From: Sulfurospirillum multivorans DSM 12446
Lineage (GTDB): Bacteria; Campylobacterota; Campylobacteria; Campylobacterales; Sulfurospirillaceae
Assembly: GCF_000568815.1 (NCBI RefSeq)
Contig: NZ_CP007201.1
Span: 1,931,654-1,995,653 of the forward strand
Length of the DNA: 64,000 nucleotides
Reading direction: 5' to 3'
The notes under the pieces are model-generated. The model worked only from the letters and a program-made list of their open reading frames with translations. It did no database searches and was not told where the DNA came from. The stretch's first letter is position 1. Each line of letters starts with the position of its first letter. This document shows, piece by piece, positions 53,873-63,366 of this stretch. The translations under genes and the position numbers were made by a program.

Positions 53873-55473
53873 GCTACTGACATCATCACTGCTTTTGCAA
53901 ACGGTGACAAAAACCCAAAAGAGCGAATAAGCTCACTTAACGCTTCGCTGACTTTTTTCTGATCGCTAATCACTAAAAGATGCAACGGTTCATAATCAAG
54001 AGAACTGTTTTCATGCTGTATATCAATGCCTTTGGCAAGCGGAAGTGTGAGTGTAAGGCTAAAAAGACTTCCTCTGCCCTCCTCACTCTCCAAAGAAATG
54101 CGCCCGTGCATCATATCTGCAAGCTGTGTGCAGATGTACAGTCCAAGCCCCGTTCCACCGTATTTTCGTGTGATGGAAGCATCTATTTGAGCAAAGGCTT
54201 TAAACAGAAGTGACTGTTTCTCTTTGGCGATGCCGATGCCACTGTCTTTGACATGAAAGGTAAGCGTGGCGGTCTGCTCATCATGGATCTGCTCTTCCAC
54301 GCTTAATACAACAGCGCCCTCTTTGGTAAACTTAATCGCATTGCTTAAAAAATTGTTGACAATCTGCATAATCTTGCACGGATCGCCCTTGAAAAAGCGA
54401 TTGGTTTCCACAAAGTCACACTGAAAATCGATCCCTTTCTCTTTGGCAAGCACAGAGAAGATCGAACAGCTTTTTTTAAGCTCTTTGTGCAGATCAAATG
54501 CGATGGATTCAACATCCATTTTCCCCGCTTCGATCTTTGAAAAATCCAAAATATCGTTGATAATACGAAGCAGAACCGAAGATGCCTCTTTGATTTTAGC
54601 CACATACCCCACTTGCGTGCTGTTCATCGCTGTCTTGCTCATCAAATGCGACATTCCCATGATAGCATTCATCGGTGTGCGAATTTCATGGCTCATATTG
54701 GCTAAAAATTCGGACTTATAACGACTCGCATCTTCAAGCTCTTTGGTGCGCTGTTTAACTTTTTCATCGAGTATCTCATTTTCATGTTTGAGTGCTTCAA
54801 AAAAGCTTTTGAGCTTGATGCGTGTCTTATCTAGCGCAAAACCAAGCGTGCCGATCTCATCGTTTTCATCCCATAAAAAAGGCTCATCCAGTTTCTGCTG
54901 TGCCAAAAGAGTGGAGTGCCCGACCAAACGGCGAATCGGACGGATAATTTTGTAGTAGTAAATCCATGAAATAACGGTAATTAAAAAGAGCAGTTGTAAA
55001 AAGATCATGCCACCAAAAAGCGTCATATCAGAGAGTATGGAATCCACAAGGTCTTGGCGTTTAAAGCCCATTTCCAATGAGCCAATCATAACGCCCTCTT
55101 TTTCCAATAATTTGTTCAAAAAAAGTGTGTCATCGTTGTTGGAAATTTTCGCTTTGTTTTCCCATCCCAAAAAGAGCTTTCCCTCGTTATCTTTGACATA
55201 GACAAACTGCACACTCGGATCAAGCAGGAGTTGATCGAGCATCTTTTGACCCAGTTCGGGGTAAAAATTCCATAACGATTCGCTAAAAATAGCAGAAGAG
55301 AGATTGAATTTTTTAGTATTGAGCGCGGTAAAAGCTTCTTGTTTATTTTGGTAAGTACTGTTGACATACGTTAGCACAACAAGGGGGAGAGGTAATAGCA
55401 ATGCGATAATAATCATCACGGCTAAAGCCTGCAATAAGGAGACACGGTACAGCATTGCTTTAAACATTTTCAA
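53776..55473 (-). CDS. hybrid sensor histidine kinase, N-terminal part (frameshifted)
   Basis: In order: helix 15-35, periplasmic region, helix ~155-175, HAMP, HisKA with the phospho-histidine in [22 protein letters not shown], HATPase with NAIKFTKEG and GGTGLGLYI, and the start of a receiver ([23 protein letters not shown]). The frame then leaves the receiver after IRSFGF and ends in 35 unrelated residues. With a one-base shift the receiver continues in the downstream frame, so the intact gene would span 52559-55473. Confidence 0.88.
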   Translation of the reverse strand: MKMFKAMLYRVSLLQALAVMIIIALLLPLPLVVLTYVNSTYQNKQEAFTALNTKKFNLSSAIFSESLWNFYPELGQKMLDQLLLDPSVQFVYVKDNEGKLFLGWENKAKISNNDDTLFLNKLLEKEGVMIGSLEMGFKRQDLVDSILSDMTLFGGMIFLQLLFLITVISWIYYYKIIRPIRRLVGHSTLLAQQKLDEPFLWDENDEIGTLGFALDKTRIKLKSFFEALKHENEILDEKVKQRTKELEDASRYKSEFLANMSHEIRTPMNAIMGMSHLMSKTAMNSTQVGYVAKIKEASSVLLRIINDILDFSKIEAGKMDVESIAFDLHKELKKSCSIFSVLAKEKGIDFQCDFVETNRFFKGDPCKIMQIVNNFLSNAIKFTKEGAVVLSVEEQIHDEQTATLTFHVKDSGIGIAKEKQSLLFKAFAQIDASITRKYGGTGLGLYICTQLADMMHGRISLESEEGRGSLFSLTLTLPLAKGIDIQHENSSLDYEPLHLLVISDQKKVSEALSELIRSFGFLSPFAKAVMMSVACFKKEMRASIWLFWIMSWLKKPMGLIFTGNW

Positions 55474-55595
55474 AGACTCTTTCTAAAGCTATTTTACGAC
55501 ATCAGCAACAAAGGCATTAAGCTTATAGACCCTACGAGGTAGCAATAAACGAAGTCAACATAAACTATAACATTTTCAAATCGCCCTTGTCAATT

Positions 55596-56990
55596 TTAAA
55601 GGTAAATTGTTTCTGCTTTTTTGACAATATGCACCTTACTGTCGACATTTTCTTTCAAATAAGCTTTAAAAAGCTCCATTTTGTCTACTTCACCGTGAAT
55701 CAGATGGATCATCGCCAAGCCTCCAATGTGTTTAATCCAAGCGAGCATATCCGCTCTATCGGCGTGGGCTGAGAGACCATTGATCGTATAGATTTTGGCG
55801 CGCACCTTAATATCTTCACCGTAAATGCGAATAAAAGGCTCCCCATCGATAATATCGCGCCCCAACGTTCCTTTCACCTGAAAACCGACAAAAATAACGG
55901 CATTTTTAGGATTCCAAATGCGTTGTCTGAGATGATGCAACACACGCCCACCCGTGCACATGCCACTTCCTGCGATGATAATGGCGCGTTTATCGACATC
56001 ATTAATGTTCATAGAATCTTTACGGCGTGGCGTATGTTTGAGTTGTGGGAACGCAAAAGGGTCATCGCCTAAGCTTACATGTAAACCCACCGTTTGGTTC
56101 ATTTGCGCAGGGTATTTTTGGTAAATTTTGGTCGCTTCGATCGCTAGAGGACTGTCTAAAAAGACATGACAATTATGCAAAAGCCCCTCTTGGTGCATCT
56201 GATGCAACAGCCATAAAATCTCTTGCGTTCGCTCTAGTGCAAAGGAGGGAATGACGATATTTCCACCATCATTTAGGGTCGAAACGACGGCGTCTTTGAA
56301 CTCTTGAATGCTCTGCTTAAGTGCGCGGTGTTCTCGATCGCCATACGTCGATTCAATAAAAAGGGTATCCGCATGGGAAATCGGGGCAAGGTCATTAAGA
56401 AGAAGACGATTTTTACTGCCTAAATCTCCTGAGAAGACAACGGTTTTGGAGACACTCTCTTCTTCATAATTAATCTCAACAAACGCACTTCCCATAATAT
56501 GTCCTGCATTATGAAGGCTTAGCTTTAAAAAAGGGGCAATGGTGATGATCTCATCATACTGCACACGACGTATTTTGTGGGTGAAAACCTGTTCGACATG
56601 CTCTTTGGTGTAAAGAGGCTCAATCACACTGGCCTCTTCCCCTCTGCGCAACGCTTTGCGAAGCTGTGTCTCGTACTCTTCTTGCAACAAATTGGCGCTG
56701 TCTAAGAGCATGATGTAAGCAATATCCAACGTCGCTTCCGTGGCAATAATCTCGCCATGAAACCCCTCTTTGACGAGCTTAGGAACCCGCCCAATGTGAT
56801 CGTTATGCGCATGCGTTAAAATGAGATAATCAATCGAAGAAGGATCAAACCCAAAAGGCTCATAGTTGCTCTTCCACAGCTCCCCTTGAATCATCCCACA
56901 ATCCATCATAATTTTGATGGAGTTAATCTCCAAGAGATGACACGAACCCGTAACCATGGAAGCGGCACCGTATGATGTGACTTTTGCCAT
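55596..56990 (-). CDS. MBL-fold beta-CASP RNA-processing nuclease
   Basis: The 464-residue protein has the metal site LTHAHNDHIGRVP, the beta-CASP region (STYGDREH), IIAGSGMCTGGRVLHHL and the RMMBL-type end with INGLSAHADRADML. Family members are exo/endoribonucleases similar to CPSF73 and bacterial YSH1-like enzymes. The substrate here is unknown. Confidence 0.9.
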   Translation of the reverse strand: MAKVTSYGAASMVTGSCHLLEINSIKIMMDCGMIQGELWKSNYEPFGFDPSSIDYLILTHAHNDHIGRVPKLVKEGFHGEIIATEATLDIAYIMLLDSANLLQEEYETQLRKALRRGEEASVIEPLYTKEHVEQVFTHKIRRVQYDEIITIAPFLKLSLHNAGHIMGSAFVEINYEEESVSKTVVFSGDLGSKNRLLLNDLAPISHADTLFIESTYGDREHRALKQSIQEFKDAVVSTLNDGGNIVIPSFALERTQEILWLLHQMHQEGLLHNCHVFLDSPLAIEATKIYQKYPAQMNQTVGLHVSLGDDPFAFPQLKHTPRRKDSMNINDVDKRAIIIAGSGMCTGGRVLHHLRQRIWNPKNAVIFVGFQVKGTLGRDIIDGEPFIRIYGEDIKVRAKIYTINGLSAHADRADMLAWIKHIGGLAMIHLIHGEVDKMELFKAYLKENVDSKVHIVKKAETIYL

Positions 56991-57051
56991 TTGTTCTCCT
57001 TCGTCAAAAACGCCTTAAAAAGGCTTTGATGCCATTATGGCACGAAATGCT

Positions 57052-58944
57052 TTAATGTATAAATTTATCGATGATTTCTTTGTACTTTTTCTCGATGACG
57101 TGGCGTTTTTTCTTAAAGGTGTTGGTCAACTCTTCGCCTACGGTAAACTCTTTGTCCAAAAAGTGGATATTTTGCAACTTTTCAAAGGGCTTAAATCCTT
57201 GTCCTTGATGTAATAGATCGTTCATCTCACTTTTGATTTTCGCCACGATCTGTTTATCGTCCATCACTTGCTCAATGCTGTGCACCACTTTGTTGAAATT
57301 TAAAGCAACATACTCTTTAAGCTTTTCAAAATCAGGCACGATGAGCGCACCCAACCCTTTTTTGGTGTGTCCCACTAAAATCGCATCGGTAATGAAGGGT
57401 AACATGGAGAGCGTTGATTCGATGCGCGTCGGATCGACATTTTCGCCACTGGCTAAGACAATAAGCTCTTTGGAGCGTCCTGTGATGACCAGCTCGCCTT
57501 TGAGTGTCAATTTGCCAAGGTCACCTGTTTTAAAGAAACCATCTTCACTGAAACTTTTGACATTCTCTTCAGGATTGCAGTAGTAACCTTTAAAGACCTG
57601 CTCGCCTTTCACCCAAATGTCACCTATCTCACCTGCGCTCAATGGAGCACCCTCTTTGTTCACGATTTTAAGCGTTGTATTATGAACAGCAGGACCGAGT
57701 GTTGAAAAGGTATTGCATTGAAGAGCACGTCCTGAGATCACAGGAGCACACTCCGTCATGCCGTACGCATTGACGATGCGAATACCGATGGCATCAATCC
57801 ACGCATCTAAAAAATCAGGCAAAGCACCGCCACCACTGACGGCAAGGCGTAGTCTTCCCCCAAATTTTTCCTGAACGAGTGCCAGCTTTTTTTGAGCAAA
57901 AATATAGAGCGGATAAAGCGCTAAACGGGTCACAAACGCAATGGTTTTATCTTTACATGTAAGCATTAATGAGGGCTTTTGATAACAGGGAAGTTCATCG
58001 TTTAAAACGCGATCCGCATGTCGGTAGGCGGCTGAAATGGCAACGAGTTTGTTAAAAAGCTTGGCTTTTTTAGGGTCTTTCTTCTCCAGTGTGGTCATGA
58101 TGCGTGTGTACATCGACTCCCACAGTCTTGGCACGGTCGCTACAATGGTCGGTTTGTACTGCTCCAAATCGGCTGCAAAGGTTTTAATGGTCGAATAAAC
58201 CGTACAGCACCCTTGCGAAAGAGCTACGTATTCGGCCGCACGTTCGAAAATATGCCACGAAGGAAGAATCGAAACCCACACATCGTCACTTTGAAGCGCA
58301 ATCAATGGCGGAATTTCGCGCACGTTGTACATAATGTTTTTATGACTCAGCATCACCCCTTTAGGTGTGCCCGTCGTGCCTGAAGTGTAAATAAGTGTGA
58401 CAGGATCTTCCTCATCGAGCGCATCTTTACCTTGGATAAACACCTCAACCTCATCTGCATGAATCGTGCGATCTTTTAAAATATCGTTGTACGAGTAGAG
58501 GTTGCTTAAAAGGGAGTGAACATTGGGAGCTTCGACAATGAAAATGGCTTTGAGTTTAAACGCATTTAGCATCGCTTCATGTCTTGCATACACACTCTCA
58601 TTTTCAATGATTAAAAATTCGGCACCTGAATGGGAGAGAATATACTCTAGCTCTTGCGTTGGCGTGTCACAGCCTCTAGGAATGCCGATGGCGCCAAGTG
58701 CAATCAACGCCTGATCGGTGACCATCCACTCATAGCGGTTGTCACACAAAAACATCACCTTGGAACCTTTTGTGACCTTCTTGGCTTTTAAAGCACGTGA
58801 AAGAATTAAAACATCTTCAAATAATTTCTCGTAACTGACTTCAAACTCTTGATCGCCTATTTTATAGACAAAGGCTTTTTTCTCTTTATACTGCTCATAG
58901 CTCGCAATGAATCTATGAAACAACGTGTTCTCTTCACGATGCAA
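57052..58944 (-). CDS. long-chain acyl-CoA synthetase / AMP-forming ligase
   Basis: About 630 residues with the ANL motifs: TLIYTSGTTGTPKGVMLSH, the A5 segment NAYGMTECAP, and the A7 segment FFKTGDLGKL with later ITGRSKELIVLASGENV. It would activate fatty acids with ATP and CoA. TTG at 58944 is preferred as start (AAGGA six bases upstream); a TTG two codons earlier abuts that site. Confidence 0.9.
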   Translation of the reverse strand: MHREENTLFHRFIASYEQYKEKKAFVYKIGDQEFEVSYEKLFEDVLILSRALKAKKVTKGSKVMFLCDNRYEWMVTDQALIALGAIGIPRGCDTPTQELEYILSHSGAEFLIIENESVYARHEAMLNAFKLKAIFIVEAPNVHSLLSNLYSYNDILKDRTIHADEVEVFIQGKDALDEEDPVTLIYTSGTTGTPKGVMLSHKNIMYNVREIPPLIALQSDDVWVSILPSWHIFERAAEYVALSQGCCTVYSTIKTFAADLEQYKPTIVATVPRLWESMYTRIMTTLEKKDPKKAKLFNKLVAISAAYRHADRVLNDELPCYQKPSLMLTCKDKTIAFVTRLALYPLYIFAQKKLALVQEKFGGRLRLAVSGGGALPDFLDAWIDAIGIRIVNAYGMTECAPVISGRALQCNTFSTLGPAVHNTTLKIVNKEGAPLSAGEIGDIWVKGEQVFKGYYCNPEENVKSFSEDGFFKTGDLGKLTLKGELVITGRSKELIVLASGENVDPTRIESTLSMLPFITDAILVGHTKKGLGALIVPDFEKLKEYVALNFNKVVHSIEQVMDDKQIVAKIKSEMNDLLHQGQGFKPFEKLQNIHFLDKEFTVGEELTNTFKKKRHVIEKKYKEIIDKFIH

Positions 58945-59003
58945 GCACAATCCTTAACATTTCAAATTAATGAATTGTAATCATAAATTCCTGAAAGAGA
59001 GGC

Positions 59004-59564
59004 TCAACGCGGACGAAATGCCTTAAAAACAAGAAAAATAATGACGATTTGAATAACCAAAAGTCCTACATGTAAAGCATACACCTGCTCTTGTTTATCA
59101 CTTATGCCACACCACTCAATGTCTTTGTAAAACAGATACGAAAGCACCATACCGATCAAATAACCCTTTTGCTTGAGCACATCCGCAAAGGAGAGCAAAA
59201 TGGTACGTTTCAAAGCCAGTGTTTCAATGCGCATCAGGTAATTGCCAAACACAAATGTCAGTTGGTACGAGATATAGATAAACAAAACACTGCTATAGCT
59301 GTAGCGAAACAGAAGAAAACTCACCACAATCAAAAGCGCTAAAAACTCTACAAAAAGTGTCACACGGTAAAAAACGAGAAGATTCATCATCTTCTCGTAC
59401 ACTTTTGCCACCACGAGCAAACCAATGGCAAGCCCAATGCCTCCGAGTGAAAACACCGAAGGCTCAAGCGGCGTGTAAAGCACAAAAACACTCCCCACCG
59501 CAAGCCCAAAAAAGAGGGAATTGAGCAGTTTATACCACAGGTAAGGTCGTAGGTTTAGCTTCAT
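59004..59564 (-). CDS. unrecognised polytopic membrane protein
   Basis: The 186-residue protein has about six hydrophobic helices and the C-terminal VYALHVGLLVIQIVIIFLVFKAF. I do not recognise its family. It overlaps the stop of the TonB receptor gene (TAATG), so it is co-translated and may be linked to the same substrate. A partial palindrome (59066) encodes ALHV. Confidence 0.6.
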   Translation of the reverse strand: MKLNLRPYLWYKLLNSLFFGLAVGSVFVLYTPLEPSVFSLGGIGLAIGLLVVAKVYEKMMNLLVFYRVTLFVEFLALLIVVSFLLFRYSYSSVLFIYISYQLTFVFGNYLMRIETLALKRTILLSFADVLKQKGYLIGMVLSYLFYKDIEWCGISDKQEQVYALHVGLLVIQIVIIFLVFKAFRPR

Positions 59565-61531
59565 TAAAATCTCGCCTCAACGCCTGCATAATAGCTTCGC
59601 TCAGCCGACGCGTAACCGTACACGGTTTGGTAGTAACGATCAAAGAGGTTATTGACTTTGAAATAAACATCTAAGTTTTTGCTAGCATGATAGGTTACTT
59701 TGGTGTTGGCAACAAAATAGTTGCCTGTCTCTTCGGTTGAAACATCTTTACGAGATCCAATATATGAACCATTGACATTCACGGCTAATTGTTTCATTGG
59801 TAAGTAGGTTGCATAAAGCGTTGACTGGTAACGTGGTCTGTTAACCAATCTATTGCCATCTTCATCTTTGGCATCCACATAGGTGTAGTTTGCACCTGCC
59901 AGTAACGATTGGAAGAGTTGTTGTTCATAGGAGAGTTCAATACCTTTTAATGTTGATGTTCCATTAATGTTTTCATTCATGTACGTCGTATTGTTCCAAC
60001 TAATCATATCTTCAATTTCATTTCTAAAGAGATTAATGTTCAATCCAGCATATTGCATACCAACATTTAAACTCTTAATGTTTTCAGGTTTTAAATCAAG
60101 GTTACTGGTTCCCCAGAGATTGATCATATCAAAAATAGCAGGTGTTCTATAGGCTGTTCCATAATTAGCATACAGATTAAAATCATTGCTAAAGAGATAT
60201 TTGGCACCGACTTTTCCTGTTACTTTATCTTCAAAAGCGCTGTACTTATCATAACGAAGTGCCTGTGTTAAAACCACATTGCCCAGTTTATTGGTATTGT
60301 TCACAAAAAGTGCTTTTGCATTTTCATCATAGCTCTCTTCATCAACACCCACTTGCGTATAATCAAGCTCTCGTTTTTCATAACTTCCACCAAAAACAAG
60401 CGCACTGTTATCATCATATTTCCAGGTATCTTTCACTTCGATGGACGGCACTCTGCCTTCATACTCTTTCACACCCGATGTTGCATTTAACTCTTTTTTA
60501 TTGACTTGGTTTTGAGATAATGTTGTTTCAATGGCATGATTGGCTATAAAATATTTATACGTTAGATAGCCAGAACGTTGATGAGTGTCACTTTGTTCTA
60601 TCGAATTAGGATCTGTTGCACTTAGTGCGTAACTATATCCATCATAATTATTCAACGCATTAATATCGTGATAGCCCGCTTCTATGCGATTATATTCATC
60701 TATCCAGTAACCGACTTTTAAATTAACGGTTGTATTTCGATACGAATCATCTTCGTACTGGTCTATATCTTCTCCATTAGGAGCATACGTTGTAAACCCA
60801 TCTTCTACCACTCGTTGTACAGAAAGCATAACGTCAAATTTATCAGTTTTATGTGAAATGGAAGTATTCATACTTTTATGCCCGTAACTTCCAACTTCAA
60901 CCCCAGCACTTCCATGCGTACCATTTTGAGCATTTTTGGTGATAATGTTTATAACACCCGCAGCCGCGTCCGCGCCCCACACACCACTTTGCGCTCCTTT
61001 GATCACTTCAATACGTTCAATATCACCGACTAAAAGATGACTAAAATCAGCCCCTGAAATACTATTGAGATCGTTGTATCGAACACCATCTACCATCAAA
61101 AGCGTATATTTATTGGACATACCTTGCATAAAAATACTTTTGGTCGCACCAAGTCCTCCACTGGAGGTTATACTAATACCAGGAATCGTGTTAAGCGCTT
61201 CAACAACGGTGGTGATGCCTTTGAGAGAGAGTTCTTCGGAGGTGATAATGCTAACATTATCGGTGACATTGGTCGCACTGACCAAGGATTTAGAAGCGGT
61301 GTAAACTTCAGACTTTTGAGCTTTGATCTTCTTCGAGATCACCACAACAGGCGCGCTGCTCTCTTCGAGCACTTCTGTTGTTTCTGAGGATGCTTCAGCT
61401 TTTGGCGTATAGAGTTGCTTTTCAGTGTCTACAGCACTTTGGACATCACTTGCCAAAGTAAGCGTAGCATTTAAAGCAAGTATCGCTGCTAGGCTAAAAT
61501 ACTTTCCTCGAAAACCTTTGAGATGTTTCAT
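59564..61531 (-). CDS. TonB-dependent outer-membrane receptor
   Basis: The 655-residue protein has a signal peptide (to about TLASDVQ), a plug domain with VVEALNTIPGISITSSGGLGATKSIFMQGM and RIEVIKGAQSGVWGADAAAGVINI, and a long barrel ending YYAGVEARF with the terminal phenylalanine. The plug resembles CirA/BtuB-type receptors for siderophores or corrinoids. No TonB box could be fixed with certainty. The ligand is unknown. Confidence 0.92.
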   Translation of the reverse strand: MKHLKGFRGKYFSLAAILALNATLTLASDVQSAVDTEKQLYTPKAEASSETTEVLEESSAPVVVISKKIKAQKSEVYTASKSLVSATNVTDNVSIITSEELSLKGITTVVEALNTIPGISITSSGGLGATKSIFMQGMSNKYTLLMVDGVRYNDLNSISGADFSHLLVGDIERIEVIKGAQSGVWGADAAAGVINIITKNAQNGTHGSAGVEVGSYGHKSMNTSISHKTDKFDVMLSVQRVVEDGFTTYAPNGEDIDQYEDDSYRNTTVNLKVGYWIDEYNRIEAGYHDINALNNYDGYSYALSATDPNSIEQSDTHQRSGYLTYKYFIANHAIETTLSQNQVNKKELNATSGVKEYEGRVPSIEVKDTWKYDDNSALVFGGSYEKRELDYTQVGVDEESYDENAKALFVNNTNKLGNVVLTQALRYDKYSAFEDKVTGKVGAKYLFSNDFNLYANYGTAYRTPAIFDMINLWGTSNLDLKPENIKSLNVGMQYAGLNINLFRNEIEDMISWNNTTYMNENINGTSTLKGIELSYEQQLFQSLLAGANYTYVDAKDEDGNRLVNRPRYQSTLYATYLPMKQLAVNVNGSYIGSRKDVSTEETGNYFVANTKVTYHASKNLDVYFKVNNLFDRYYQTVYGYASAERSYYAGVEARF

Positions 61532-61608
61532 TCATTCTCCTTGAAATTTGGGAAAACTATTTTATCCTAAAAGTCACTATTTTGATAACTTTTTGATGGA
61601 TTCTGCTC

Positions 61609-61614
61609 TATAAT
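61609..61614 (+). promoter_or_regulatory. -10 element TATAAT of the kdpD-like operon
   Basis: A perfect TATAAT lies 29 bp before the GTG start at 61643. No good -35 is visible at the usual distance, as is common in Campylobacterota. Confidence 0.5.
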
Positions 61615-61642
61615 AATCCCAAATAGACTATGAGGATCAGGC

Positions 61643-62662
61643 GTGTTTCATCGCTACAATTACATTTTAACTGCTTTAGGTGTCTTGGGGGTCATTACGC
61701 TGATTAGCGTTGTGTTTCAAGACTATTTAGAGCTCGTGAACATCGCACTGATTCATCTTATTCCCATCATTTTCGTAGCGCTTCGTGGTAACTTTTCTGC
61801 CACGGCACTTATTGCTTTCATCGCTATTTTACTCTTCAATGTTCTGTATGTTCCACCCGTTTATAGTTTCAGTGTGCATGACGCGATTTATCTCTGGAGT
61901 TTTGCCATTTTTTTACTGGTGGGGTACATCATCACAGCGCAAGCCAAAAAAATTCAGACCAATGAGATACGAGATATTTTGCTCAACACGCTCTCGCACG
62001 ATCTTAAAACGCCACTCTCTTCCATCTTGGGTTCCATTACACTGCTGTTGGAAGACCGAAAAATGAGCGAAGAGACTCAAAATACGCTACTTCAAGAGAT
62101 CAAAAATGGTTCTGAACGAATGAACCGCCTCATCAATAACCTTTTAGACAACGCTCGCCTGAAAGACAAACACCTGGAACTGAAGATGGAATGGTGCGAT
62201 CTAGAAGATATTTTAGGCGTTGCTTTGCAAGATTTTGATGAAGCCCAAATACAGCGCTCATTGCGTTTACATGTAGACGCGCATTTGGAGCTTTTCTGGG
62301 GCGATTACAACCTTTTGGTGCGGCTTTTTGCCAATCTTTTAGACAACGCGTTTAAATACTCCAACCAAACCAAGCAGATCAGTGTCACGATCAAACAAGA
62401 AGACAAAAGTGCTCAGATTACATTCTTTAACGAAAGTAATCCGCTTAAAGAGCAAAATTTAGAAACCATTTTCGATAAATTTTACCGCCTTGAAAACGCG
62501 AAAGATATTTCAGGCAGTGGCATTGGTCTTTTCATCTGCCAAAGCATCGTCGCCGCACACCATGGAAAAATCAAAGCGTACAACCACGAAAATGGCGTCT
62601 GTTTTGAGATAACCTTACCAAGGCTCAAACAGCTCAGTGCGCTTCAAAAAGAGGCTGAATGA
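61643..62662 (+). CDS. KdpD-like sensor histidine kinase lacking the N-terminal KdpD/Usp domains
   Basis: The 339-residue protein has a four-helix DUF4118 region (LIHLIPIIFVALRGNFSATALIAF), HisKA with LNTLSHDLKTPLSSILGSI and HATPase with ANLLDNAFKYS and GSGIGLFICQSIV. It looks like the C-terminal half of KdpD only. It starts at GTG and overlaps the response regulator by four bases. Confidence 0.9.
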   Translation: MFHRYNYILTALGVLGVITLISVVFQDYLELVNIALIHLIPIIFVALRGNFSATALIAFIAILLFNVLYVPPVYSFSVHDAIYLWSFAIFLLVGYIITAQAKKIQTNEIRDILLNTLSHDLKTPLSSILGSITLLLEDRKMSEETQNTLLQEIKNGSERMNRLINNLLDNARLKDKHLELKMEWCDLEDILGVALQDFDEAQIQRSLRLHVDAHLELFWGDYNLLVRLFANLLDNAFKYSNQTKQISVTIKQEDKSAQITFFNESNPLKEQNLETIFDKFYRLENAKDISGSGIGLFICQSIVAAHHGKIKAYNHENGVCFEITLPRLKQLSALQKEAE

Positions 62663-63366
62663 AACCCAATGAGCTGATCTTAATCGTAGAAGATGACGAT
62701 GCCATCTCCAAACTGTTAACCATTTCGCTGTTTGAATACGGCTATAAAACACGCTATGCCAATACCTTAGCACTTGCAAAACGTGAATACATCAGCCACA
62801 ATCCGATGCTGATCATTTTAGATCTTGGACTGCCCGATGGCGATGGAAAAACGCTGATCAAAGAGGTGCGCAAAGAGAGCAAAACGCCCATCATTGTCCT
62901 CTCCGCACGAAGTGAGGAGAAAGAGATTATCGCGGCTCTTGATTTGGGTGCGGATGACTATGTGACGAAGCCCTTTTCTGCGAGTGAACTGCTTGCACGT
63001 GTACGCTCAACACTCAGGCGCGTGCATCATGACATTGCGCCCCAGCGGCTTACATGTAAAGATCTCAGCGTCGATTTTACCAAGAAAGAGGTCATGCTAA
63101 ACGGCACTCCTTTAAAGCTCACGCCCACCGAATACACACTTTTGCGCTACTTGATGCAAAACGCTAACAAAGTCCTTGCGCATCAGCAGATTTTAAAAGC
63201 CGTTTGGGGTGTCGGGTATCAAAACGAGATGCAGTATCTTAGAACCTATATCAACTCCTTGCGTAAAAAGATTGAAAAAAGCTCGACCCGACCGGAGTAC
63301 ATCACAACCGAGTCCAGCATTGGGTATCGTTTTTGCCAGTGTGACCACGAAAAAGGAGATGAATGA
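62659..63366 (+). CDS. OmpR-family response regulator, KdpE-like
   Basis: The 235-residue protein has a receiver (LILIVEDDDAISKLL, LIILDLGLPDGDG) and a winged-helix output (LTPTEYTLLRYLMQNANKVLAHQQILKAVWG, YLRTYINSLRKKIE). It closely follows the KdpE pattern. It overlaps the next gene, a potassium channel, by four bases, so the pair most likely controls it. Confidence 0.92.
   Translation: MKPNELILIVEDDDAISKLLTISLFEYGYKTRYANTLALAKREYISHNPMLIILDLGLPDGDGKTLIKEVRKESKTPIIVLSARSEEKEIIAALDLGADDYVTKPFSASELLARVRSTLRRVHHDIAPQRLTCKDLSVDFTKKEVMLNGTPLKLTPTEYTLLRYLMQNANKVLAHQQILKAVWGVGYQNEMQYLRTYINSLRKKIEKSSTRPEYITTESSIGYRFCQCDHEKGDE

Larger units (their letters stand above)
1568..63060. repeat. dispersed highly iterated palindrome TTTACATGTAAA
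   Basis: By eye I count about 43 TACATGTA cores. Full 12-mers begin at 1568, 1791, 2892, 4771, 6451, 7251, 18289, 25805, 27992, 29463, 32132, 32709, 33167, 34796, 41812, 43066, 49625, 50439 and 52625. Variants begin at 3695, 11062, 12367, 15803, 18583, 19328, 22896, 26778, 27394, 30447, 32655, 35133, 35281, 35447, 38454, 41405, ~48718, 51321, 53202, 56074, 57952, 59066, 62266 and 63049. In genes only the frames LHVK and FTCK are used, since the third frame contains TAA. Confidence 0.9.
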
